A program made the position numbers and the translations under genes. The notes under the pieces were generated by a model that ran no database searches, was not told the origin of the DNA, and saw only the letters and a program-made list of their open reading frames with translations. Positions 35,801 to 49,794 of a stretch of DNA of 64,000 bases are shown here, piece after piece. Where the stretch lies: positions 1,622,001-1,686,000 of the forward strand of contig NC_092191.1 in the NCBI RefSeq assembly GCF_043641665.1, read 5' to 3'. How positions within the stretch are numbered: the stretch's first letter is position 1; each line of letters begins with the position of its first letter. Source of the stretch: Enoplosus armatus (taxonomy: Eukaryota > Chordata > Actinopteri > Centrarchiformes > Enoplosidae).

Positions 35801-36229
35801 AAAGCTAGTCATTTGCTCCCCGACGCGTGGCAAAACTTTCCAACATGTTTCAAAATCTGCCAAAACATTTTAATACTAATACAGCATTAATACTAGTATT
35901 TAATACAAATGCTCTGCTAACAACAGACAAAGAAATAAACAAGTATAACAAGTTGCCCTCCGGCGACCGTATACGTACTGTGATGAGGCTGCATGAGTAA
36001 CTAACTGTGACTTATGGGTCAAACCTGAGCATTCATTCAGACAAGTGGCTGATTAAGACATCATATTATGACAAAGGTTGAGAGACTAACTCCTGATTTT
36101 GACATGAATAAGTGTGATATGTAGATGAAGTGGTTTGCTGTGCTGTTATTTTAATAGGCAGATATATTCGAGGCTGTTCCAGCTCCTTCTGATTAGGTTC
36201 ACACTTTCTTCTCATGTGCGACTTCCTCA
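32877..36229. other. Probable first intron of pcgf5, no other gene seen
   Basis: AT-rich noncoding sequence. Between 34100 and 34420 the text (taaccgtc, gtttggttacatttttag, agatcacggtcatgattt) resembles a fish middle-repetitive family. 35211-35221 is an 11-base G run, and 35413-35450 is TA-rich. No recognisable coding exon. Confidence 0.5.
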
Positions 36230-37262
36230 TTTAGAAATGACGTCACTCCGGCTGCATGTCGACACGCTGTGTGTGCGTCAGGTGTGTAAACAGAGCTGGA
36301 CGCCTGCAGCAGACAGAGGAAGCAGTGTGTGCTTCACTCAGACTCCTGCTTCTTTCAGCGGGGGTCGCTTTCTGCTAGAAACATCTCCAGTGCGCAGTTC
36401 AGACCTCCCCCCCCCCCCCCCCCCCCCCCGTGTCCGTCAATGAGACACACTCGCGCGCGCACGCGTCCACACACAGAGCGGATCCGCTTATCTCATCGGC
36501 GAGGCGCGTCACGGGCTACGTCACCTGTGTCAAAACAACATCAATGGACGACAAACGCACATTACGGTGACACGCACCGATATACGGTGCGTGTTCAAAC
36601 GCTCGTGTCCGCACACGCGCGCGAGCATACGCACATGTAGCCGCTGGTTACTGTATATGCATCTACACACACACACACACACACACACGTAGACACGCGC
36701 ACGCAGCACGTCTCGACAGTAAAAGTTGCACAGCTTCATGTCCGGGCCTTTTAACGACGCCACCGGGGAGCGCACCGCACGCGGGTTATTTACCATTTGC
36801 GTGAACATACCGTGATCCCGCATGTGAGTGTGCACGGCGACGCACTTTGCGTTTCAGGAGAGAGAGCGAGAGAGGGGGAGGGAGGGGGGGGAGGTCCAGC
36901 CAGCAGCGTCAAAGTTTGGCTGTAACGTAACGCGACCGACGTCGGCTGATGAATTCGCCATCCGCGCAGAAATAATGAGAAATAATAACACATTCCTCAC
37001 CTCCGCCCACACTTTCCCTCTCCCCCCGGAGTTATGGATGCCGCGGCTGGGCAGGAATGTCCACCATGACACTGCCAGGTCCTCCTGTTCAGTCTGGTCC
37101 GTGTACTGGGTGAGGAGAGAACACGGAACTGGTCGGCTCGGATCTGCCCCAGTCCGTCCAACAGCCAGGCAGGCAGGCAGGCAGCAGAGAGCAGCGGTGG
37201 GCGGGGAGCCACCAGGCAGGCAGGCAGGGAGGCAGGCAGGGCTCGGAAACTGAAAGCGGTTG
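36230..37262 (-). promoter_or_regulatory. CpG island, probable pcgf5 promoter with noncoding exon 1
   Basis: CpG dinucleotides are frequent from about 36230 to 37260 (for example cgcgcgcacgcg at 36450, acgcgcgcgagc at 36614). On the minus strand a consensus donor, GGAG|GTGAGG, lies at 37001/37000, so an untranslated exon could run from about 37260 to 37001 and splice to the acceptor at 32877. The tract 37165-37250 is a degenerate (GGCA)n array. A 23-base C run occupies 36407-36429. The island is the only CpG-rich region upstream of pcgf5, which is the basis for assigning it. Confidence 0.5.
36407..36429. repeat. Homopolymer C(23)
   Basis: A second 23-base C run, at the edge of the CpG island. 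Together with 25149-25171 and the G runs at 35211, 50405 and 50431 it is a likely site of length error or G-quadruplex formation on the opposite strand. Confidence 0.9.
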
Positions 37263-38574
37263 TGTAACTGAGTGACTATTGGCCTATAACACACATACAC
37301 ACTCATGCACGCACACACGCACACGCACACACACACACACAGCGCCGTGTCTGCTGTGTGGAGTGATGAGGAGGGATGGAGCACAGGCAGCTCCAAGCTT
37401 CATAGAAATTATAACGAGATCAAGTGAAGACATTATACCCTCAAACAACATGTCTGCACCATCCAACACACACAGCAGCACATCAGCCTCTTCTGCCGCT
37501 AACTGTGTCATGAATGAGCTGATTTACTCTCATATTTATGAAAAAGTTTTTCATCTGTTATAAGGAGTCACAAATGAATCAGATTTTTGAGGAGGTAATC
37601 TCATGAGGAGAAGAAGTCAAATTCCTGGAAAAGTTATTAAGCAAATATGTATATAAATATGTATTGATCAGCTATTACGTCTTAATCAGGTTCTCGTGTT
37701 GGAAAACTCTCCTCAGGGACAGAACAAAGACATTAGACCTTCTGTAAGGTCCTGTCTGATTGTCATTATCATCCCTGATGAAGTCATACGTAGGCTCGCG
37801 GTGCTCGTACATCTTTTATGAAGTGCCTCTTTCTTGATCTTGTTTTGCACCTTGTCGCATTATTCAGATGAGCGTACAGAGAAAGTTACCGTACAGTCGT
37901 GAGAGGAAAGCAACTATAAGATACTAAATCAGAATCATTTCTCATGGTATTCAAAATCATGTAAAATCAATCAAGATTTCTCATGGTGGGTTTTTGTCTT
38001 TCATTTACTTTCCTCGGTTCTGAGCAACACTTGTTATTGTTAAATGTAATTCAGCCGTATTTAGAAATGTTTTTCATCATGCCGGTTGTGACCTGATCGC
38101 TCAGCTGGTTCTGAACGTTTGTGTTGTTGATTCTGACCTTCAGTGAATGATTTGTCTTGAACACGTCGAATGCTTCCAGCAACAGTCTTATTGGATTCTT
38201 TTTTTAAGGAAATGTTCAATAAAACTGATCATTTGCACCAAACAAGCCCTGAATTGCGGCTCGCTCAGTTGAGAAATCAGTAGGAGTGAAAAAGACTTTC
38301 CTTCTGTTCATCCTCCTCCTGCTCCAGCTGAGGTCGAGATGTCAGGCAGAGAAAATAAAAAAGAGAGAGGGATGTTGATGTGGCAGGAAGCAGGGAAGAG
38401 GCGTGGATGTCTACCTTAGTACCAGGTTTAAGTAGCAAGACAGAGACATTTAATGACGTGTTCCCCACAGAATGAATTGTAATAACTTACTTGTTGATTG
38501 CTTTTCTTTGTCTTCGGTGTATGACCATTTATGGTCATCCCCAGCAGCCTCAGCTGTACTCTTTTTGCTTTGTG

Positions 38575-38760
38575 CTAATTCCAAACGTTGAATGTTGAGT
38601 ATGATAACATCCTAAACTCAGGTGGCCGCACTGAACATCAGCATGTTAGCGTCGTGCCATTGTGAGCATTAGTATGTTGATGTTAGCGTTTAGCTCAAAG
38701 CACTGTTGTGTCCTAGTGCAGCATCACAGAGCCAGTAGTGTGGCTGCAGACTCTTTGCTT
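38575..38760. repeat. Teleost 'GTTAGC' interspersed repeat fragment
   Basis: Words such as catcagcatgttagc, tgatgttagcgtttagctca and aagcactgttgtg are typical of a common noncoding fish family. Related text recurs at 40690-40810 (acatgctgatgctaagcag, gttaacatgctaacatgaac). Confidence 0.55.
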
Positions 38761-40659
38761 TGCATCTTTGGGTATTATACACACACACACACACACACAC
38801 ACTGGAAGACACCCCTATTTTGCATGTCTTTAATTGTGTGTGCTTACGGATGTCCATAATACAACAAACCCAAATGCATGTGGCAGCACTGATAATGATA
38901 ATGGAGTACATGGATTTTATTTGTGGGTCTTTTATCTGTCAGCACTGTTTAGCCTGACTATGCACCTCTTGTCAGCTTGGAATCAAGAGCACAAACTTCC
39001 CACCTTGCTCATCTCACCCAGAGATTTTTTAGATCCTTCTTGTGTGAGTTTAAATCAAAAGACTTTTCTAACTGTAACTTTGCTTCTAGCAGACTAACAC
39101 ACATAAGGGGCCACCGGAGGGAAAACAAAGTCTTCAGTGACATCACCCTGTGGGATATGACCTCTTGTTTTGGGAAGTGGAATGCATCACCATGGCAACA
39201 CAATTCCCAGTCACACAGTTGGACGGTCCTTGAGATTGTAAATCCCAAAATGAAAGTCTTGCCCTGCAACAATGTCAGTGAAAAATGTGTTATTTTCTCT
39301 TGAGAGACAACCATCAGGATTGGTGAATGAATCTGTTCCCGCCGTCTGCAGAGGTGCAGGTAGTTCTCATTAAAGGTGGCCCAGACCTCATTGTTTCCTG
39401 TCAGATGACTTGACAAAATGGAAATCAAAGAGAGTGACTCGCTTGCTGCATTTTTCTACCTTCTAGTTATTATAATGAGGCAACAGTAAACAGGTCGCCT
39501 ATGAATGATGCTGACTCCAATCAGTAACTAGACAGATCATGAAGACCATCCTGGCAGTGTGACAGTTATGCGTTTTTAAAGTTTGAAATGTTGCCTGCAT
39601 TATACGCTACAATACAGCAACTGCACGGTTGATAAGAACATAAAAGGACAGAAGCGCACAACCACAAACAAATGACAAACATGATAAAGGAAGGAAAGAG
39701 ATGTGTTGATTCAGGGTTGTATTATGTTCTATAAATGTTGGATGTATGTGTTAAAATGAACTAAAATAAACTAAGGATGACAATAATAAAAGAAGTATAA
39801 TAAAATAATAAAAATATATATTGTTTTTGATGCCCATCTTTCATGGTTTAGTTACTCATTAGACCAATTAGTGCCATCTGTAAGGATTAGTGTTAATGTC
39901 AAATCAGAAAACACGAGAGAGAGAGTCAAGAGAGGAGGTGGTTGACTCGTCAGGAGAAGTGGGAAGAGGAGGGAAAAGACACATACAGGTTGATAAGACA
40001 GAGTAACAGAGAGAAGATGGAAGTGAAGGTGATGGAAGAGAAAGATTTCACTGCGTATGTAAGATAACGAGAGAAAGACTGAGGCAGAGGAAGAGGAACA
40101 TGGTGACAGAATTAAGTGAGATGAAGAGAGAAAAATAAGAAGAGGAAGAGGGTCGAATACAGAGAGACAAAAAGACAAACAGTGACAGGATACAGATACA
40201 GAAGACAGCTGCAAAGAAAGAAAAGATGTTTTAATGTTTATTCAGACAAAAGGAGGGAGAGGGTGTGTGTGAGACACTCAGCTGTAAACGTAGGATGGTT
40301 TTTTTAACATGGCAACAGTTTGTATTTTTATCTGTTTATTTAAATCACTCTCTTACTTCATCTGTTGTGTGACGTGCACACCAGTCTACATAGATACAGA
40401 AGCTAAATATATACATATAATTTTTATAGCTGTGTGTGTGAGAGAGAGAGAGTGTGTGTATGTTTATGTTTGGGATTATTCTTTTACTCTTTTCTATATT
40501 TAATTTCACCACTGCAGAGGAAGTAAGTACCATCAGCTCTATGAGGCTGTCCTTAGGCACAGTGGTACTTTGAGCCAAATGCTAACGTCAGTCCAATTTT
40601 CACTCTTCTTTTAGCTCTGGTTTGGTCTCCACCAACCAGTAAAACAAGCTAGTCGCTAA

Positions 40660-41065
40660 CGTTGTCTGTCTGCTGGAACAGTAATGTACAGCAGGCTGAA
40701 CTGACAATGGCAATGCTAACATGCTGATGCTAAGCAGATGTAATGTTTACCATAATCACCATTTTAGTTAATGTGTTAACATGCTAACATGAACTGTTTA
40801 GCACTAAACTAAGTAGACTGTCATTCCTTTTGCTGGTATTTATTCATAACTTAAAGTATTGGACAATTTGACCTGATGGTGGCGCCAAAGCTCTGGGCAA
40901 CATGAATATACAGTATGTACCAAATGATGGAGGAGGAAAAGTCATCGCCATCGTCTGGGGATCATGAATGTCTGTGGAAAGTTGCATTGCAATCCGTCTC
41001 ACAGATATTTTAGTCTGAACCAAAGTGCCCGTCCAACAGACTAGCACAGCTAAAAGAATAATGCA
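40660..41065. repeat. Teleost interspersed repeat, longer copy
   Basis: Begins with ATGCTAAC-type words and continues acctgatggtggcgcc, gatcatgaatgtctgtgg, gcaatccgtctcacagatat, tctgaaccaaagtg and ccgtccaacagac. This is a well-known nonautonomous fish repeat. Its acctgatggtggcgc word is shared exactly with 14327-14341. No protein is encoded. Confidence 0.65.
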
Positions 41066-42934
41066 GATTAACAAGTGGGGACGATGAGTTAAAATGAGAG
41101 ATTACTGATTACATTTCAAAGTATGTCCGTCTTTTCATCAGTAAGTAAATGATGGAAAAAGGAGAACACTGAGAGGAGCATCTGTCCTCCTCATCGCTCT
41201 CCAACAGGATCTCAGGGTGTTTCTGTGCCCTACATACACTGCTGGCAGCCATTGCTCTATATCCTCACTCTACAGGAATGTGGATCGACTTCTGAACCCC
41301 CCAATTACTGGCCACTGCTTCACGAATCCCCCTCTCCTTCCTCTCTTTTCCTCTTTTCTTCTTTCTTTCATGTAGGGCAAAATCCAACACTCATTACTCA
41401 AGTTCATCCAAACAATAAGCCATAATCTGAAAGTTGCACATGGCATGGCAGTGAAAAATGAGTGTATAAAATATGGCAGAACAAAGGGAGAAGCTTTAGC
41501 TTGATAAAGATATATAACTGTTACTCCCACCAAAAAAAATGGCGTGCTCAATACAAGAAAGACGTCCTGGACAAGTTTTGACTTTTAAAATTACAATTTG
41601 ATTCAAACGTATTTCTTGTAATTGGAGAGCAAAAGGAATTTGGAATTCTTGCCGTTCCAAAATAACCCCGAAGAGGCCGACCTCTCTCTTATTCATGCAC
41701 ACATATTCATTTTGGACGTAGGCTCTAAGCCCTGATGGGATCCTTCATCACCACAAACACGGCAGATAACTTTGATGTGATGTATCAGCCTTTTCCCCAC
41801 TGTGAATATTTCTGCTACAGAGAACGTCAGAGCAGTAAGTTTGGACATGTCACGTTTTGAAAGTATATAATTTAATAGTTTGTTAGCTCAGCTTCTGTTC
41901 CTGTGGTGTAATTCATAGTTACTGGTTTTGAGTGTGCAGGTCTATGGAAGGATTAAGCCACGCCCGTCATTCATGGCATTGACCAACCTTGCTAACCCTC
42001 CTTGTTATTGTTCTTTCATGATCTAAGAGGATTTGTATCATCCATATTACCATGTTGGTAAGGCCAGTCATGTGCTTTGAAAGTGCAACCTGTATTCTGT
42101 ATTCTGGTCTGTAGGCTACAGCCCCCCCCCCCCCACACAGACAGGGAACAGAATGACAGGACCGTACTGTTCAGTATGTCACATAATGTCACTTATATAA
42201 TGTATATATTAAGACATTTAAAAAGATCCAGAAACAATACAGAGGACATGACCTTGGTGCCTGCGTTTAGCCCTAAACCCTTTTCTGTCCTTTTGCTGTC
42301 TTTTTTCATTTATTCCCTCTTCTTTTCAACTCTAAAACTCTAATTTAAAAAATGCCCCCACTGCTCCTTCCCACCTCGTCTCTTTATCCATCCTCCCCTC
42401 CTCTCATCTTTATTTTGTGTCTCTCAGAGGCTCCTTCAGCAGGTTCCCAACTGACTGACTGACTCATCCTCAGTCATCATTTCACTTTGAATGACTCATT
42501 ATTCTCTTTGCCTGATTTACACCAGACACATTCGGAGAAACATGTTCATACTTACGAGCAATGCCATGGATGGGTAGTTTCATGGGCAAAGGGAGCGTTA
42601 AACGTGCAAATTCTACATTAGAGAGCTAAAGAGCTGCAGTTACATTACAGACTGTGGTTTAGACTCAGATCCACATGTTCCATTGAAACTCATCTACTCC
42701 TATTCTGTGTTTTGTATTGCCATGTTTATAGCGATTAGTTTTTTGGACGGTTCACATCGACTGCAACGGTAATCTACAGTCCGCTCGGTCATCAGTTTTG
42801 GGCTGAACGAAAACGTCCTTATGTCTGCATCCAAGGTCACATTGGCAGATCACAAAATCTACTCATGTTGACACATGAAGTATAATTTGAGCTTTAAAGA
42901 AAAAGTCCAGTTGCCTTTGACGACTTAAGGGAAC

Positions 42935-43110
42935 CTTCAGGGACATTTCTCATATTTAAATGCTTCAAGAGATACTTTACCATTCTGGGAAATCGATTTA
43001 TTTGAAAGCTTACAAGGTTTGTAATATGTTCACCCTAGCTTAGCACAAAGACTGGAAACAGCCACCTCAGACAATGTTGGTACCACTGCTGGCCGTGCCG
43101 TGTGATGGAG
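42935..43110. repeat. Teleost interspersed repeat fragment
   Basis: Contains accattctgggaaatcg and cctagcttagcacaaagact with ggaaacag following, a motif very common in teleost noncoding DNA. It lies in the pcgf5-ankrd1 spacer. Confidence 0.6.
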
Positions 43111-46100
43111 TGATGACCCCTTCAGGGCGTAACCTACTCCAGCCCCCTGCAGCTCTGAAGAGGATGAATAGTTTAGAAAATGGATGGATGAGTATTGAGA
43201 GTACTGTTTTCAGAACGTGGACTTCTTTGCGAACCTTGTAGGTTGTGATTTATGAAACCAAACTGTTACATTTGCAACTTCTTGCCTTTATGCACGGTTC
43301 ATTGAGCATCAAGTTTTCTGACAAATACTTGCCAGTAAATATTTTATCTACTAACCGAAACAGACAGTTGGGCCACATCAAAGTCTGTGGTTTCTTGCTG
43401 TGGCTGACAGCATCAAACTTACATAACATTACTTTATTAGCTCCACATGATTGATGCTATCAAGACTAAAGAACTTTATTTCAACCAGATATGTTGGTGG
43501 GGGTAGGCTAATGTCATGAATACTACAGTATCTCCGAACCCTGCCTGCATCATCAGTGTTCATTTTCATAGAATGCATTTTTGCACCAAGAAATATTTCG
43601 TGTCAAATAAGGTTATAAATGTCCTGTGCAGATTAACATTTTGTTTTTTTAACTTTCTGGTACATGTCAGTTAATTTCCTTTGGGAGAGGACTTCTTGGA
43701 CTTTAGCGCTTTGCTTCTGCAGTCTTTGACCTAAGTTCAGCTCATTACTGTTGGCTGCAGGACAGAAGACATGCAATAGAAGGATGCCAGAAAGTGAAAG
43801 GTCATTAACATCTTCCTATAGCAATTACTTGAGATTTTTCCAGTCCCAACAGTGCACTTTGGAGTTGTCGTGCATGCATATTCAGAGACTCAAATTCCAT
43901 AGAGAGAGACATGTCTCAAAGATAGGAAACAGTGAAATTATTAGCTACTTTCATTCATAATCAACTCCGTTTACAGAAAGTCAGAAACGCCTGCTGCAGT
44001 TTGTTTCAGGTCGATGTTAAAATTGCATTTTAATTTATAATCACAAATATTCAGCCTGTAGGTCTGTTTCCTAATAAATAAAAACATATGAATGCACGAG
44101 TTGTGACAACAAGACATCTGAATTTCAACACCTGTAAGTGGAATTTATCAAATGTGAGAGGTGTAATTTTTATTATCATTTTCTACATCAAAAATCTGAC
44201 TATTATTTAAGGTTTGCAAAGGGATTTCTTGTCCAAAACAGAAACTAAGACTTACAAAAAATCGAAATCTCAGCATCTGTCTAAGTCACTGTAAAGTCAC
44301 TCCACTCCAGATCTGTTGTGGCCATTTACATTGAACCTTGTTTTGTATTCAGTATCATCAAATGTTCGTGTGGACTGCCCAGCCCTCTGGATCAGGCAGC
44401 AGCTGAGTCAGAACTGAGCGAACTGGGATTATTTTCAGGGCGTGATGGGCACCAGTGCCTGTAGGCTGAGTCAGCGTAACAGAGTGTTTTTGATCAAGAC
44501 GTCTTCCAGCTCTCGTTATTTAATACTCCTAAAATGTTTTGTTAGACGACATGACTCAGTCTTTCTCTTACAAAGGAAAACACACACTTGTTCGCTTGTA
44601 TATACTCAACCGGTTTTGCTGCCACGGTCAAACACATGATCTGGTATCACCGGTGACTTATGGTGGCTAATTATAGAAAGATAAGTGACATTGCTGAGTC
44701 AGTTTTCTGACTGTGAACCTTCTCTACTTGTGTTACTGTTACGCTGCATCACAGATAAACATTAAACTTTTATCAAACACTGAAATGAATCACAACGTAC
44801 CTCACCCGCAGGAGGAGGATGTGGTCCTGCGTCACTCACATCGCCTGATGATAATGACTTCACAGCAACTGACTCGAGAGAGTTTTGGGACAACTAAAGG
44901 TGCCCTGTGGTGTTTCTCACCCAAACTCATTCTGTGTGTCCTTGAGGTCCAACAAATGCGTTGAACATGTTTTCTTCCTCCTAAATCATTTGCAAAGCCG
45001 ATCTCTGGAAACCAGCTTTGTTTACATCCGTGTTTTCTTATCTTGCAGTCTTCTTCTTTACTGCCTTTTGCTGGCGCTTTGCTGTGTTTATTGGTGTGTT
45101 AGCGCCACCTGTGGGCCAGTGGAATGGTGTGAAATAATTGGCAGGATTGTGTATCGCGTTACCACATGCATGTGGGAAAAGTTCAGTGTGCCATTAGCCA
45201 CAGAGGCCTCTTTTTAGCTTAGAATGTAAGTTTTTCCTTACTTCAAAACATCTCAAATAGAATTTAGAAGTTTATATATTTTATATATTCAGCGTGTGTG
45301 TTTAACTTGTAATCAGGTCAGTCAGGTTTCAAGAAATAAAGGACAAAATGAGGAATTAACAGGGTTTTCTTGTTAACGGTTCTTATGTGGCTGAAATAAG
45401 TTTCCACTGAATGAACATTTTCTCTTCATTTTGTTGCTGAGAATACTTTGCAACGAATTAGTGATGCTTATGGAATTCCTTAGACTTAAAATGTGTATTT
45501 CTTAAGGACATGACTTCATAAAATTAGTCCAACTAACACAAACAAAGAAAAAACTAAACTCACTATATCATCTGTCCACGTCTCTCTTCTTTGTAGTAGT
45601 TTCAATGTGTTCCCATGAGATTATTACTGATAAAAAACAACAGACAAAACTATGAAAATGAATGAAGTTGGAGTAAACTGGAGTCCTTCAGTGCAGATTC
45701 ATGCCACGTGGCAAGCGTGTTTCTCTGGCAGTGTATTGCTTTATCCTTCTGATCATTATTAGCTCTCCCCTCCCTCCCTCCCTCCCTCCCTCCCGTCTTT
45801 AACCTTGAACCTGAGGATCAGCACTGATCCCTCTGAAGCTGCTGTTTGGTTTCTGCGAGCATTTCCTCACCACACGGCCTCTGACGCCCCGTTACTGCGC
45901 CCGCTCCACCTGTTCATGGCGAGCAGTTGGCATTCTTGTGGACACATATCCATGAAACCCCACACACACATACTGCACACACAAATACATGCCACAGGAT
46001 TGCTGCCTCTGTGTCTGGTTTAGCGTCAGTATCTGTTCACAGCATGTGGAGCGGCGACGTAAGTGAATGTTGCTACAATATCAACGCCGAGCAATAAAAC

Positions 46101-46432
46101 ATTTTTTAAAGGAGAGGCCATATTTTAGGTTTTCTGGCAAACATAAAACGCTGCTGCAAATTGCATGTGAGTGTAATTCACAGGAGACATGCTCGGATAT
46201 AGACATGATGTATACTACACAGGGACTCAGATTCAGATGGTCTTATTGAGTCTTTGTTGGAGTTGTTGAGCAGTTGATGACCTATTTTCCTCCACAGCTG
46301 GACGTCTCTTTGTTAAACTGCTCTGTGTTGTTGCAGAGAGGAACTTAGTTTGAGGCGTGAAGGAGATTAGAGGAGGATTATGGATTGTTTATCATCAGAG
46401 GTGTCAGACAGAAATAACTTGTATAGGGTGTT

Positions 46433-46465
<33 letters not shown>

Positions 46466-49400
46466 CTGGTTCCAGCAGGTGCTGGTTCGCTGCACTTGAC
46501 CTTTGACCCCACTTTTATGAGGAGGATCACATGTATACACGTGAAACCACACACACACACACACACTCTGATAAACAATATTTATGGGTGTATTAATACA
46601 CACCGAGATGCTTCACTCTATTAGCTCTATTAGCGCTCACGCAGGAAGTGTTTATGTGTGTGTGTCAGGTCGAGAGGGAGTGACCGACAGCTTGTTGTGC
46701 CACAACGTCCAGCTGACCTCCTTCTCACACTGTCATGAACTGTAGCATCAAAACAGTCTGCGTCACACACACAGTCCATGCATCCACAAACACACCAACC
46801 ACACTTATGTAGGATAGAGGATACAATACACAGTTTGATTTTATCATATTAGTCCTTTCAATAAATCTAAATGAAATCTGTTTTCAATGATTCACAAAGA
46901 CCCTCGGTTTGAACATAACCATACCAAAGGAGGTTTTACACAAAGCAGGACATGATTGTTCTTTGTGGCACTGACTGAAATCTGCAGCGCAACACTATAA
47001 CCCATATTAGCATCCAGCTAATGTCACCTTTTGAATTCTCTGTAGGTTCACAAGCGACCCCTTTCACATTGTCTTCATATTGTCAGTTGATTGTCATTAT
47101 AAAAATATTGATTATAGCCACTTTAAGTAGGAAATCAGGGTTCAACCATTAATGTGTCAGCTTGCCTCTTGTCCTTGTTGATCTTTGTAAAGAATAACAT
47201 AAATGTGAACCTCTCGCTCTTTTTTCTACTCAGGAGTTTCTCTCTAGCTTTCCTGTGTCACCAGCGACCCACTGATGACCGTGTTAATAAGCATGAGTCA
47301 GTTCACACTGAGGACCTCAGCGTTGCCCAGAGGTTCCCAACATAGCCAATAAGAAAATGTTGCTTGGCAACAAATAAGTTATTTTCCAGTAAACCAAGTT
47401 TTGGCCAGTGCTGCCTAGCAACAAACTTTATTTCCTGGAGGGAACACCTGAACCGACAGGTCTTGAAGCATCTGTGTGCACCACACTAATGCAGCTCTCA
47501 CAGTGTTGAGTCTTTTTATTAGCATACCATGTGGAGAGTGTGAAGTAGGCCTGCTGCCGTAGAAGGCTGAGGTTGTGCTGGTTGTAAGAACTACGAGTTA
47601 CTTACTTAGTTATCATTTCAACCTCCAGAGCTCCATTATTGCCTTAGCTGTTGCCAAATGCCAAAGAACAGACGTAAAGACGAGGCTTTAGTCCCCCCGT
47701 CAGTGTCAACATCAGCAGAAAGAAAGAGGGAGCTTCTCTAGTCGTCACCAACAATCAGCAGGTTGAGACTGTTGTCCAGAGCTGTATTTAAAAAGAGCTG
47801 GTGAGGCTGGAGGTTAAAACATTTGCGATATTACAAATTTTCTTTTTTCTTACGACCGGAACTGAACCCAGAAGTTTCGGTTTCACTTTGGTTCTCTGTT
47901 GTCAGTCACTTCCTCCTCTCTTGATAAACAGCATGTAACTGCACTGAACGCTGACAATGGACATAAATCACACGTACAATATGAATGTAATTCCATAGGA
48001 TACTGACACACGTGCTACAACCCTTCATCCAAAGCACCAGCACGAACATGACTGAGCACTTTCTTTCTACCAACCGTGCTTCATGTTACGTTTTTATCTC
48101 ATCCCATCTCTGCTGTCATTCGCCTTCTTGTCTAATCTGAAAAACCTGCAGTGTGACAAATTACCTTTAAATTGTCAGAGTTACAGCTCTTTCAGACAGA
48201 TGGATGGAGGACGATCGGGGGGGCAGCGGAGCCCATCGACGCTTGTCAGAAAGCAAACAGCGTTGTGAATTACGACCGGACGGTTTGTCTCTCTGAGTGA
48301 GGGATTATCTTCATATGATGACACACTCGTAAACAGTGCTGAGGCGTTGCAATTGATCTCACAGATGCAGTGACCCCCCTCCCCGTATGAGGATACCGGG
48401 TGAGTGGAGGATTTACGCGGCTAATAATAGAGTAAACTAGATATATTTCCAGAGAAGGAATTCTGCACGCGGCCTATTTATAATAACAGAATCCTATGAT
48501 GTATCCCTCTGGGTTTAACACCAAACCCGTCTTAGACTACCAGCATGCCGCTGACCAGGCTGCACAGGAACATAAAGATAGTGTCATCTTGACAGTCTCC
48601 TTTAGACTGAGAGAAGGATATGAGGTGTGTGTTCGAGAGGTGGGAGCGGCAGCTGAAATAGGCACAAGGGACTTTTCATTTACTTTATTTTGGTCAACTG
48701 CACCTTTTTATTTAGCCTCTCAGTTGGTGCCAAGTGCTCATTGCAACGACATGATGTTGCTGCTCCTGATCGAGCTGGCGGCAAAGCAATCACAGACTTC
48801 ATCACAGAACTGAATGAAAAGTTGTCTCTTTTCATGCCATAATCAATGCTCAGTGTCGCTGCTGGCAGAGGATACGTAGGAAATATGGAGTTGTTGTGAT
48901 GTTGTGTTTGAATCAAATGAAACATCACCAGCCCCAAAGTGTCTGTTACCACTTCTAAATGATCTGCAAATGAAACCACAGCTGAGCCAGAACGCAGTGC
49001 AGCGGGATCCAATAGGCATAATGTGTACGCAGCTTTTTTCACATGTGCAGCCGCACTCCCCCACACCTGGAAACTGACTTTGATGTGTAAAATCGGTGGA
49101 GTTCCCCTTTAACCAAGCTGTGAGCGACGAAACATAACCACAGAAGAAGATGCTTTAGTTGCTACAAGCAGATGTTGTAAGAAAAACTAATGAATCATCA
49201 GTGAACATTTTGCAGGTGCTGTCTGTGTGAACGTTTTTTCCGATCTTGTAATTACGTTCATTGAAAGCATTTCTTCATTTTGTTGATAAAAAAAAAGTAA
49301 TTCAGGTAACAAGTTCTCTCACAACGTATTCACTATTGCGAATGAGTTGTGTATATATGTCATTTCTAGACGAAGCCAAAAGAGAAAAAGATGCATTTTT

Positions 49401-49794
49401 AGATTCAGCCATCTTTGCGTGAACATGATTCAAACACTTCAACTCCTTTCATCTGGATGTCTCTGTCTCGATTTATAAACTGATGACTGTAACATCAGCT
49501 GCTAATTCACAGGGTCACATTAACTTCCTGTTCATAATTCCTTCAGTTGTGTCACGGCTGCAGGTTGAGCTCCACACACCCTGACCTTCCTGCTGTAGTG
49601 CACTTGAGCAAGACACTGAACTTCATTCTGCTGTGGCAAACACATCTACGACTACATGTGAAAGTAGCGTGCGGCATCTCTGAAGGTCCCCGTCCAAAAC
49701 CGTTTCCCCCTTTTACCATCTATTTCAGTCACAAGGTCAGTTTCAAAAATAGCTCACAGCTATAAATCCACTTTCAGAGGAATTGAAGGGTCAG

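Noticed and set aside
36854..37396. 180-codon minus-strand and 141-codon plus-strand ORFs in the CpG island
   Set aside because: GC-rich sequence and (GGCA)n repeats lower stop frequency. A consensus donor interrupts the minus-strand frame at 37001, and no domain is recognisable.
39852..40214. 120-codon minus-strand ORF
   Set aside because: Ser/Leu/Phe-rich translation of the complement of a purine-rich tract; low complexity, no domain.
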